The notes below the pieces were generated by a model. That model was not told the DNA's origin. It worked only from the letters and a program-made list of their open reading frames with translations, and ran no database searches. Positions 1 to 7,530 of a stretch of DNA of 16,985 nt are shown one piece after another (the stretch's first letter is position 1; the number at the start of each line of letters is the position of its first letter). Position numbers and translations under genes: made by a program. The DNA lies in the NCBI GenBank assembly GCA_009937085.1, contig JAACDD010000051.1, forward strand, positions 1 to 16,985, given 5' to 3'. This DNA is from Bacteroidota bacterium (GTDB lineage: Bacteria > Bacteroidota > Bacteroidia > Flavobacteriales > Flavobacteriaceae).

Positions 1-1417
1 ATTCTAAAAAGAAAAATAAGCTCAATACAATTGCGCCAAGTAGTATGGCGTCTGTAGCCCTAAACGGTATCTGTTCTACAATAAAACCTTCCCATTTTGC
101 AATCCATGCCACGATGGTTTGATACCACCAAAATACAGCATCTACGCCAGCATAAATCCAATGCGTGGAACGAATAAAACTCATTGCAACACTTCCAATA
201 CCCAGAAAAATTATAATTCCAACAAAAGGGACGAGTACCAAATTACTGAGCCAAAACAGCATTGGGAACTGGTGGAAATAGAACAAGCTAAAGGGTAGAA
301 CTGACAACTGAGCAATCCCTCCAATACCAATAAGTGCTGCGATATACCGAACGATACGATGCTTCTTTGCAAACAGACCTTGCCAGTACGGCATCATCCA
401 TACAATACCAAAAACAGCAGCGTAACTAAGCTGAAAGCCAACGTCAAAAAGCAATCGCGGTTGTACAAAAAGCAACACCACAAAACTGACCCAAACACCT
501 TGTACACGTACATTTTTTCGCTTTAACGCAAGTCCAATCTGCAAAAAAGAAAACATGGTCACTGCCCGAATGACAGACGAAGATGCTCCTGTGATAAGCG
601 CAAAGCACCACAATAAAATAATGGGTATTACTCCTGCCAAAACCACTCCGTGTTTCATTCGTTTTAAGGGTGAAACCAAAAAACGAAGGAGTAGAAGTAC
701 AATACCAATATGCAAACCAGAAATTGCCAATAAGTGCATGGCGCCCGCACGTTGATATTGCTGTATGCGTTCTTCTGACAATTCCTTTTTGGTGCCTAGA
801 ACAAGCGCCATAATTAGCGCTTTACTATCTGCATGTAAAGAAGTTTTTTTCAATTGGGCAATCAGTTTTTGTTGTACAGCAAACGCCCAACTTTTCAGAC
901 TCCATTGATGCCCAAGCGGAATAAAGACTTCGTTAGTGGGTAATATCTTATGCGAAACACCTTTTCGGCGCATAAAGGTTTTATAATCAAAATCGGTTGG
1001 GTTTTTTGGAGTTGCTAATGGCTCAAGTGTTCCGTGCACCAAAAAACGATCTCCAATACGAAATGTATGCTCCAAACTTGTTTGAAGAAGAACGCTTTCG
1101 TTGTATATGGTTTTTACCACGTATTGATGCCCATAAGCAGTAGTGTTTTGTACTGTTTTGACTTCAATGGTATATGCTTCTGGCTTAGAAGAAAAAGTTG
1201 AGTTAGGGGGTTGATAACGCATTGTTCCTAAAAACAAAAAACACCCAACAGCAGTAAGGAAAAAGAGTTTTTCCCAGCGTTTAAAGTGGCTTACGCTTAG
1301 TACGGCTGCACTTGCAAAAACAATCAGAAAGGAAGGTTGGAAACCTGCTTCACGCAATAGGATTCCTGCGCCAAACGATAGGCCAATAACTACTACAGGT
1401 ATGCTTGGATGGGGCAT
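1..1417 (-). CDS. comEC: ComEC/Rec2 family DNA uptake channel protein, C-terminus cut by window edge
   Basis: Inner-membrane protein that, in its family, forms the channel carrying single-stranded DNA into the cytoplasm during natural transformation. The frame stays open for 472 codons from the ATG at 1417 to the window edge. Residues about 8-65 hold hydrophobic segments. Residues about 80-165 form the extracytoplasmic DUF4131-like domain, including PTDFDYKTFMRRKGV at 140-154. The competence domain follows with the hallmark HLLAISGLHIG at about 228-238, then many membrane helices. Any C-terminal metallo-beta-lactamase-like domain would lie outside the window. It is the last visible gene of the surE-lpxB-nlpC group, starting 18 bases after the NlpC/P60 stop, so it is probably co-transcribed. 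Family assignment is firm. Competence itself is not shown, since many Bacteroidota carry comEC without known transformation. Confidence 0.9.
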   Translation of the reverse strand, partial: MPHPSIPVVVIGLSFGAGILLREAGFQPSFLIVFASAAVLSVSHFKRWEKLFFLTAVGCFLFLGTMRYQPPNSTFSSKPEAYTIEVKTVQNTTAYGHQYVVKTIYNESVLLQTSLEHTFRIGDRFLVHGTLEPLATPKNPTDFDYKTFMRRKGVSHKILPTNEVFIPLGHQWSLKSWAFAVQQKLIAQLKKTSLHADSKALIMALVLGTKKELSEERIQQYQRAGAMHLLAISGLHIGIVLLLLRFLVSPLKRMKHGVVLAGVIPIILLWCFALITGASSSVIRAVTMFSFLQIGLALKRKNVRVQGVWVSFVVLLFVQPRLLFDVGFQLSYAAVFGIVWMMPYWQGLFAKKHRIVRYIAALIGIGGIAQLSVLPFSLFYFHQFPMLFWLSNLVLVPFVGIIIFLGIGSVAMSFIRSTHWIYAGVDAVFWWYQTIVAWIAKWEGFIVEQIPFRATDAILLGAIVLSLFFFLE

Positions 1418-1435
1418 ACCTAAAACTACAAAAAA

Positions 1436-1897
1436 TTATTTTTTAAGCAATCTCCTGGTTTGGGCGTACGCCTTTTTCCAGTAGCTATTTTCTAATGAAG
1501 AAATCATTACCCCCTTGGACGAGGATGCATGAATAAATTGGGGAATGCCACGTTGCGTACTTACCACAATGCCCGCATGGGTAAGCTTTCGTTTTCGGGA
1601 CGTTCGAAAAAAGATAATATCCCCCTTTTTGGCTCGATCAATAGAAATGCGTTTGCCTTTTTTTCGGAGTTCATGAACGGTTCTTGGTACTCGGACACCT
1701 TGTTGCCGAAAGGCATTGTAAATTAGTCCAGAGCAATCGATACCGCCTTTGGTATTTCCGCCATACGCATAAGGCGTCCCGATATAGCCTTTAGCGTAAT
1801 ACACCACGCCATCACGGGGTTTCATTTTAGTTCCTTTTCTAAAACTACCACAGCCCACAAGGCTTACGGCAAGGACAATAAGAATAACATTACGCAC
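1436..1897 (-). CDS. NlpC/P60 family cell-wall hydrolase, lipoprotein
   Basis: Predicted envelope lipoprotein of 153 residues with a C40 (NlpC/P60) cysteine peptidase domain, a family that usually cleaves peptidoglycan stem peptides. The N-terminus is a short signal peptide with lipobox LVGC, giving lipidated Cys16. The catalytic triad is visible: Cys55 in DCSGL, His107 in THAGIV and His123 in FIHASS. The preceding PYAYGGNTKGGIDCSG is typical of the family. No SH3-like or other binding domain is present, so this is a minimal catalytic lipoprotein. The start overlaps the end of lpxB by 8 bases, and comEC follows 18 bases after the stop. A role in opening the wall for growth is a reasonable inference; the exact bond cut cannot be read from the sequence. 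The protein is basic at its C-terminus (RRLLKK). Confidence 0.9.
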   Translation of the reverse strand: MRNVILIVLAVSLVGCGSFRKGTKMKPRDGVVYYAKGYIGTPYAYGGNTKGGIDCSGLIYNAFRQQGVRVPRTVHELRKKGKRISIDRAKKGDIIFFRTSRKRKLTHAGIVVSTQRGIPQFIHASSSKGVMISSLENSYWKKAYAQTRRLLKK

Positions 1898-2996
1898 GAG
1901 TTCGTTCTAAAATAAGTTGGGCTACGGCGGCGCTAGCACCGCTTCCGCCTAATTTTTCCTTTAAGATTTTATATGCGTCAAGTTGTACTTGACGCTTTGT
2001 TCCACTTAAAATTTCAGCTAAATCTGTTGTCAATTGTTTTGGGTTGCAATTAGATTGGATGCGCTCAGGCACGGCGTCTTTATCTAAAATTAAATTTACG
2101 AGTGAGATAAAAGGCAATTTCACCAATTGTTTTCCAATGGCGTAACTCAAGATACTTGTCTTGTAGCAAACTACTTGTGGCACTTCAAAAAGTGCGGTCT
2201 CTAAAGTTGCCGTTCCGCTAGTTACCAGTGCCGCTTTTGCATGCGCCAAAAGTTTATATGTGCTGTTTCGAACAACATATACGGGTAGTTTTTCAAAAAG
2301 TGAATCGCTGAGTTGTGGTGCGGCAGCCACTACAAAACAGTGATCTGGAAATTGTTTGGCGGTTGCTACCATAACATCAAGCATTTTTTTAACTTCTTGT
2401 GTTCTGCTGCCAGGAAGTAGTGCTACGATGGGTTTTTTAGCGGGAATATTATTTTCTTTTCTGAATTCGGCGTCTGAGCCTGCATCAAAATGCGACACTT
2501 CGTCTAAGAGTGGATGTCCAACAAAGTCAACAGGAATGCGGTGTTTATCTTCAAAAAACGCTTTTTCAAAGGGCAAAATCACATATAAATAATCAATGAC
2601 ACGCGCCATCAGTTTTACTCTATTTTCCTTCCAGGCCCATACTTGTGGACTAATGTAATAGTGTACCGGAATTTGTTGGGTTTTTGCCCATTCGGCAATA
2701 CGCAAATTAAATCCAGGATAGTCGATTAAAATCAATGCATCGGGTTTGAATGCTGCAATATCTTCTTTGCAAAGCTGGATGTTGTTAAGAATAGTGCGGA
2801 GGTTTTTAGCAACTTCCCAAAATCCCATAAACGCCAAGTCACGATAGTGCTTGACTAAGGTTGCGCCCTCGGCTTGCATGCGATCTCCACCCCATGCCCT
2901 GAAAGCCACGTTGGGATTTTTTTGTCGCAACGCTTTGAGCATATTTGCGCCGTGCAAATCGCCTGATGCTTCACCTGATATGACGTAATATTTCAT
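1890..2996 (-). CDS. lpxB: Lipid-A-disaccharide synthase
   Basis: Cytoplasmic, membrane-associated GT19 glycosyltransferase that joins UDP-2,3-diacylglucosamine to lipid X to make the lipid A disaccharide. The product is 368 residues, close to the family norm. Conserved segments are present in order: SGEASGDLHG at 7-16, IDYPGFNLRIA at 91-101, YYISPQVWAWKENR at 113-126, VGHPLLDE at 159-166, LLPGSRTQEV at 193-202 and VTSGTATLETAL at 258-269. An upstream ATG would add 15 residues, but the chosen ATG at 2996 begins MKYYVISGEASGD, as in the family, and forms an ATGA overlap with the stop of the preceding small membrane gene. It lies between that gene and the NlpC/P60 lipoprotein. LpxB and LptE in the same window indicate a lipid A-bearing outer membrane. 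Confidence 0.97.
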   Translation of the reverse strand: MKYYVISGEASGDLHGANMLKALRQKNPNVAFRAWGGDRMQAEGATLVKHYRDLAFMGFWEVAKNLRTILNNIQLCKEDIAAFKPDALILIDYPGFNLRIAEWAKTQQIPVHYYISPQVWAWKENRVKLMARVIDYLYVILPFEKAFFEDKHRIPVDFVGHPLLDEVSHFDAGSDAEFRKENNIPAKKPIVALLPGSRTQEVKKMLDVMVATAKQFPDHCFVVAAAPQLSDSLFEKLPVYVVRNSTYKLLAHAKAALVTSGTATLETALFEVPQVVCYKTSILSYAIGKQLVKLPFISLVNLILDKDAVPERIQSNCNPKQLTTDLAEILSGTKRQVQLDAYKILKEKLGGSGASAAVAQLILERTRA

Positions 2997-3265
2997 CCAA
3001 AAAGCTTTATGCCAAAGGTAAACAAAGCCCATAAGATGCAACCCAAAAGAATGCCGTAAGCTGTGGTGTCTTTATTTTTTCGTAGCGCCCAAAAAAAGAG
3101 CAACAGGTTAGGAATGGCGCTAAGTGCTGCAATTCCAGCAAGTGTTGTGTGTTGAATTTCTTTTCCTTGTGCGTCAAAAACGACCATGGCTATACCCAAT
3201 AAGAAAGCGGATAAACCAATGCTGATAAGCACGCCCAAACGAGAAGCAGGTGTTAGAAATCCCAC
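2993..3265 (-). CDS. Small three-helix membrane protein of unknown function between surE and lpxB
   Basis: A 90-residue hydrophobic protein that I cannot assign to a named family. Three likely membrane segments are visible at about 9-29, 39-61 and 69-88, separated by short polar links (DAQGKEIQHT and RKNKDT). The frame begins with GTG at 3265 inside the last codons of surE (13-base overlap), and its TGA overlaps the ATG of lpxB as ATGA, so it is translationally packed between two real genes. That packing is the main argument that it is real. A second GTG eleven codons later (3232) is an equally possible start and would remove the overlap with surE. A role connected to the envelope is suggested only by position. 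There is no catalytic motif or cysteine pair. Confidence 0.75.
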   Translation of the reverse strand: MGFLTPASRLGVLISIGLSAFLLGIAMVVFDAQGKEIQHTTLAGIAALSAIPNLLLFFWALRKNKDTTAYGILLGCILWALFTFGIKLFG

Positions 3266-4020
3266 GTGTTTAGTTTTTGAATGCTGTGATGTGCTGTCAT
3301 GTCAAAGTGAACAGGAACCACACTCACATAGCCATTTTCAAGTGCCCATTCATCGGTATCTTCTCCTTTGTCTTCGTTGATAAATTTTCCTGTAAGCCAA
3401 TAATATTCTTTTCCTGTTGGGTCGTTTCGTTTATCAAATTCTTCTACCCAATAGGCCATGGCTTGACGGCAAATACGAATTCCCTTGATGTCTTTTTCGA
3501 GAAGTTTCGGCAGATTTACATTTAATACCACACCCTCAGGAATTCCGATCGTAAGTGCCGATTCGGCAATTCGCTTTACAAAGGATGTAACTTGGGCAAA
3601 ATCTGCGTTCCACGCATAATCTAGAAATGAAAATCCAATAGCTGGAATGCCTTCAATGCCCGCTTCTACGGCAGCACTCATGGTTCCAGAATAAATTACA
3701 TTAATGGATGAGTTAGAGCCGTGATTAATGCCTGAAACACACAAATCGGGTTTGCGTTTTAGGATTTCATGAACTCCCATTTTAACGCAATCTGCAGGAG
3801 TACCCGAACAAGCGTATTCGGTTTGTGGACCATCATCGATAGTTACTTTACTACAGCGCAAGGTGTTGTTAATGGTAATGGCATGTCCCATTCCTGATTG
3901 CGGACTGTCGGGTGCAACCACGACCACATCGCCAATACTATTCATAACTTTAATTAAGTTTCGCAACCCTGGCGCACTAATGCCATCATCATTGGTGACT
4001 AAAATAAGCGGCTTCTTCAT
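3253..4020 (-). CDS. surE: 5'/3'-nucleotidase SurE
   Basis: Metal-dependent phosphatase of the SurE family, which removes phosphate from nucleoside 5'- and 3'-monophosphates and in some species from short polyphosphate. The product is 255 residues, the usual size. The metal-binding residues are all visible: Asp11 and Asp12 in VTNDDGIS, Ser42 in SPQSGMGHA and Asn99 in SGINHGSN. The ACSGTPADCV segment near residue 75 is also typical. The frame is open to an ATG at 4062, but the ATG at 4020 begins MKKPLILVTNDDG, as in the family, and lies just downstream of a candidate -7 box, so it is preferred. It is the first gene of the surE to comEC run and faces the divergent processing protease. Confidence 0.96.
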   Translation of the reverse strand: MKKPLILVTNDDGISAPGLRNLIKVMNSIGDVVVVAPDSPQSGMGHAITINNTLRCSKVTIDDGPQTEYACSGTPADCVKMGVHEILKRKPDLCVSGINHGSNSSINVIYSGTMSAAVEAGIEGIPAIGFSFLDYAWNADFAQVTSFVKRIAESALTIGIPEGVVLNVNLPKLLEKDIKGIRICRQAMAYWVEEFDKRNDPTGKEYYWLTGKFINEDKGEDTDEWALENGYVSVVPVHFDMTAHHSIQKLNTWDF

Positions 4021-4037
4021 TTTTGTAAATTGAAAGT

Positions 4038-4045
4038 TAAAAGTA
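4038..4045 (-). promoter_or_regulatory. Candidate -7 box for surE
   Basis: The minus strand reads TACTTTTA, five of six defined positions of the Bacteroidota consensus TAnnTTTG, 17 bases before the surE ATG at 4020. No TTTG-like -33 element is seen at the right distance, so the call is weak. If right, transcription would begin downstream of the alternative upstream ATG at 4062, supporting the shorter SurE. Confidence 0.3.
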
Positions 4046-4118
4046 CATAATGGTTGCGTCATTTTCGTTTATTTTGGCATGATTATAGAAGACTTATCCA
4101 AAAGTTAACAAAAAGTAG

Positions 4119-4126
4119 TACATTTA
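4119..4126 (+). promoter_or_regulatory. Candidate -7 box for the processing protease gene
   Basis: TACATTTA matches five of six defined positions of TAnnTTTG and sits 21 bases before the ATG at 4148. A recognisable -33 element is absent. It mirrors the surE candidate on the other strand of the 127-base divergent gap (4021-4147), in which I see no other structured element. Confidence 0.3.
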
Positions 4127-4147
4127 AACTTGCTACTTAGTACACAT

Positions 4148-6292
4148 ATGAGAAAGAAGATTTTTATCCCCCTAATTTTAGTTGCTATAGTGCTACTTGC
4201 ATGGACACGTTTTAGCACTCCTGTAAATCATAATTTTTCCGCGGATGCATCAAAAGATAAGTTGCTTATGGAGCTTATCACATACTTTATGCAACGTGGT
4301 CATTTTTCGCCAAAAATTATCAATAATGATCTTTCTGAAGATCTTCATGCTACGTTTTTGGAACTACTTGATGGACAGAAGCGGTATTTTTTAAAGAAAG
4401 ATATTGTTCAATTTGAGCGTTATAAATATGCGCTTGATGACGAATTTCGAAGTTTGAATACTGATTTTTTTGATTTGGCATATGCGCGATACCTTCAACG
4501 ACGAGGCGAAGCAAAATTATTTTATGCCGAATTATTGGAAAAGCCATTTGACTACGCCAAGAAAGAAGAAATTAATTTGGATTATGAAGAACAAGACTAC
4601 CCACTAACAGTACGTCAACGAACTGAGAAATGGCGAAAGCAGCTTAAGTTTTCTACACTGAACATTGTACAGGGTAAGTTAGAGGAGGAACAAAAAACAG
4701 CTGAAAAGGACGAATCATATTTACCAAAATCATTTGATGAATTAGAAGCAGAAGCGCGTGAAATCACACGTGAAAATCTTGAGAACTACTTCTCGCTGAT
4801 GGAAGATGTACGCGAAGAGGACTGGTTTGGTACCTATTTGAATGCTTTTGTCTCACAGTTTGACCCGCACTCGGTTTATTTTGCACCAGTTGACAAAGAT
4901 AGATTTGACGCTTCTATGTCTGGGAAGTACGAAGGAATTGGTGCACGATTAACCAAGCGAAATCAAGCAATTAAAATCGTTGAGGTTATTTCAGGCGGAC
5001 CTTTGTGGCGAGACCAATCTATTGATGTTGGGGATCAAATTATGATGGTACGCCAAGAAGAAGGCGATCCAGTTGACGTGCAGTCTATGCGTTTAGACGA
5101 TGCCATTGAACTTATTAAAGGCCCTGCCGGAACAACAGTATATCTGACAATTAAAAAGGTCGATGGAACGGTTGAGGAAGTCGCTATTGATCGCGATACG
5201 GTTGTTATGGAAGAGGCTTATTTGAAGTCTACTGTAATTGAAAAAGCTGGACGCTCGTATGGCCTTATTCATTTGCCTAAATTTTATGTTGATTTCAAAG
5301 ATTACAAAGAGCGAAATGCCGCCAAGGATATGCAGCAAGAAATTATCAGATTAAAAAAGCAAGGCGTTCAAGGATTGGTTATTGATCTTAGAAATAATGG
5401 GGGCGGTTCGTTGCAAACGGTAGTTGATATGGCTGGATTTTTTATCGACGAAGGCCCAGTAGTTCAAGTTAAATCTACCTCAGAGAAAAGTAAGGTACTC
5501 AAAGACAAAGATGGAAAAACCCTTTGGGAAGGACCACTTGTACTTATGGTAAATGAACTTTCTGCATCTGCTTCTGAAATTTTGGCTGCTGCTATGCAAG
5601 ACTATGAGCGTGCTGTGGTATTGGGAAGCAAACAAACCTTTGGAAAGGGAACGGTACAAAATGTATTGGAATTAAATAGATTTGTTTCGAAAAGCACATA
5701 TGGCGATTTAGGTGCGTTGAAATACACTACGGATAAGTTTTATCGTATCACCGGAAAGTCTACCCAGTTAGAGGGAGTGAAAAGCGATGTAGTAGCTCCA
5801 GACCGTTATGCTTACGTAGATATTGGCGAGAAAGATGAGGAAAATCCACTCGTTTGGGATCAAATTGCTTCTGCTTCGTTTTCAAAATGGGACGGATATA
5901 AAAATTATAAAGACGTGATTCAAAAAAGTAGCGATCGCATTGCAACAAATGAACTTTTTCAGTTGATTGATAAAAATGCAAAATGGATCAAGTCGCAGCA
6001 AGATAAATCTGTGTTTTCATTGAACTATTCCACTTTTTCATCAGAAATTGAAAAGGATGAATCGGTTGTCGAAAAATTTGAAGTTTTAGATGATTACAGG
6101 AATTCACTTTCCTTTTCTTCGCTCCCTTACGAACGCGCCAAAATGAAGGCTGACACCATTTTAATGGAAAAGCGTAAACGTTGGAAAAAAGCACTTAACG
6201 AAGACATGTACTTGGACGAAGCTGTACATATTTTGGAGGATTTGGAACTGAATTTTATTCCATCTAAGCCACTTGCATTGCAGCAAAACTAA
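4148..6292 (+). CDS. prc: Carboxy-terminal processing protease, Tsp/Prc type (peptidase family S41A)
   Basis: Periplasmic serine protease that, in its family, degrades or trims proteins from the C-terminus and often controls peptidoglycan hydrolases and lipoproteins. The product is 714 residues, the long Tsp form. In order: an N-terminal hydrophobic signal or anchor at about 5-19 without a lipobox cysteine; a helical N-terminal domain to about 240; a PDZ domain at about 255-345; the S41 catalytic domain at about 365-540; and a C-terminal DUF3340-like region. Nucleophile Ser474 in LSASASEI and base Lys500 in TFGKGTVQ match Ser452 and Lys477 of E. coli Prc. The frame can begin at a TTG at 4130, but the ATG at 4148 directly precedes RKKIFIPLI, a normal signal start. 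It is the only plus-strand gene, with its stop overlapping the rodA stop. Confidence 0.95.
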   Translation: MRKKIFIPLILVAIVLLAWTRFSTPVNHNFSADASKDKLLMELITYFMQRGHFSPKIINNDLSEDLHATFLELLDGQKRYFLKKDIVQFERYKYALDDEFRSLNTDFFDLAYARYLQRRGEAKLFYAELLEKPFDYAKKEEINLDYEEQDYPLTVRQRTEKWRKQLKFSTLNIVQGKLEEEQKTAEKDESYLPKSFDELEAEAREITRENLENYFSLMEDVREEDWFGTYLNAFVSQFDPHSVYFAPVDKDRFDASMSGKYEGIGARLTKRNQAIKIVEVISGGPLWRDQSIDVGDQIMMVRQEEGDPVDVQSMRLDDAIELIKGPAGTTVYLTIKKVDGTVEEVAIDRDTVVMEEAYLKSTVIEKAGRSYGLIHLPKFYVDFKDYKERNAAKDMQQEIIRLKKQGVQGLVIDLRNNGGGSLQTVVDMAGFFIDEGPVVQVKSTSEKSKVLKDKDGKTLWEGPLVLMVNELSASASEILAAAMQDYERAVVLGSKQTFGKGTVQNVLELNRFVSKSTYGDLGALKYTTDKFYRITGKSTQLEGVKSDVVAPDRYAYVDIGEKDEENPLVWDQIASASFSKWDGYKNYKDVIQKSSDRIATNELFQLIDKNAKWIKSQQDKSVFSLNYSTFSSEIEKDESVVEKFEVLDDYRNSLSFSSLPYERAKMKADTILMEKRKRWKKALNEDMYLDEAVHILEDLELNFIPSKPLALQQN

Positions 6293-7530
6293 GCGATACG
6301 TTGGTAGGTAATGCGCAAATAAATTCCTAAGAAAATACTAAATGCCAATAGGCTAGAGCCACCGTAACTCATTAACGGCAATGGAATGCCGATCGTGGGG
6401 ACAAGCCCTACTACCATGCCCAAATTAATAGCAACGTGAATAAATAAAGTACAGGCAAAACCAAGACAAAACACCCGCGCGAATGTTGTTTTTTGTTTAT
6501 AAGCTAGCCGAACAATCCGTAGTATCAGTGCTATAAAAAGTACAAGCACCACAAACGTCCCAACAAACCCCCATTCTTCGCCAACGGTTGTATAAATGTA
6601 GTCGGTTTGTTGTTCGGGAACAAAACCACCTTTTGTTTGTGTGCCCTCTAAGAATCCTTTCCCCGAAAACCGACCAGAGCCAATGGCAATTTGTGATTGA
6701 TTGATGTTGTACCCAATTCCTTGAGCGTCTACTTCTTTTCCAAGAAGTATGTTAAATCTATCGCGGTGGCGTTGTTCAAAAATTTCTTCAAAAATATAAG
6801 AAGATGAATAGGTGAATCCACCAAAGAAGAGCACCGCAACAAGGGTAGGAAAAATAGCCTTTTTACGCTTTCTTTTGGATTGTAGTGCTACATATAGACA
6901 CCCTGACAAAACAACTGTAACAAGCGCCCAATATACACCTACGAATAAGGTTAAAATAAACAACACAAAGAAGCTCACAAGCCCCAAGAGAAAAAACGAC
7001 GGAAGCCCTTCGGCATGCAGCACAAAAAAGAAACCAAACAACACGAGTGCTGTTCCTGCATCGGGTTGCAAAAGGGTGAGTATGCCTGGAATACCTAATA
7101 GCACAAAAGCTCCGATATAATCTCTTTTTCGATCTATTTGAGTATTAAAATCACCCAAGTGTTTTGCAAGCGCTAAAGCAACGGCTACTTTGGCAAATTC
7201 AGAGGGTTGTAAACTAAAACCTCCAATACTATACCACGATTGTGCGCCTGATACTTCTGTTCCAAATACCCAAAGTCCAAGTAAACTAAGGACAGAAAAT
7301 AAGTAAACTATACTTGCATAACGTTCAAAAAATTTGGTGTCAAAAAATTGAATAATTAAAATGAGAGCGATTCCTAAACCAAAAGAAATGAACTGCTTTT
7401 GCATATAGCTTAGGGCAATGGAATTGTCATTGGCATTATATAGTGCAGAGTAAATATTTACCAATCCTATGCCCACCAAAACAACATAAAGCAGTAAGCT
7501 ATACCAATCAAAACGTGCGAGTTTATTCAT
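6289..7530 (-). CDS. rodA: Rod-shape peptidoglycan glycosyltransferase RodA (SEDS family)
   Basis: Inner-membrane SEDS protein that polymerises lipid II glycan strands in the elongation complex together with PBP2. It has 413 residues and about ten membrane segments. Family marks include WYSIGGFSLQPSEFAK at about 99-114, the putative catalytic Asp157 in LLQPDAGTALV, the extracytoplasmic loop with RFNILLGKEVDAQGIGYN and FVPEQQTDYIY (about 258-313), and the C-terminal VPTIGIPLPLMSYGGSS at 377-393. RodA rather than FtsW is indicated by its place directly after mrdA in the mre operon (8-base overlap with the mrdA end). It is the last gene of the run. Its TAG stop and the TAA of the convergent protease share four bases (CTAA), leaving no room for a terminator between the genes. 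Confidence 0.96.
   Translation of the reverse strand: MNKLARFDWYSLLLYVVLVGIGLVNIYSALYNANDNSIALSYMQKQFISFGLGIALILIIQFFDTKFFERYASIVYLFSVLSLLGLWVFGTEVSGAQSWYSIGGFSLQPSEFAKVAVALALAKHLGDFNTQIDRKRDYIGAFVLLGIPGILTLLQPDAGTALVLFGFFFVLHAEGLPSFFLLGLVSFFVLFILTLFVGVYWALVTVVLSGCLYVALQSKRKRKKAIFPTLVAVLFFGGFTYSSSYIFEEIFEQRHRDRFNILLGKEVDAQGIGYNINQSQIAIGSGRFSGKGFLEGTQTKGGFVPEQQTDYIYTTVGEEWGFVGTFVVLVLFIALILRIVRLAYKQKTTFARVFCLGFACTLFIHVAINLGMVVGLVPTIGIPLPLMSYGGSSLLAFSIFLGIYLRITYQRIA

Noticed and set aside
555..755. Short plus-strand open frame near the left end
   Set aside because: It is antisense to comEC, whose frame stays open through it with a recognisable competence domain.
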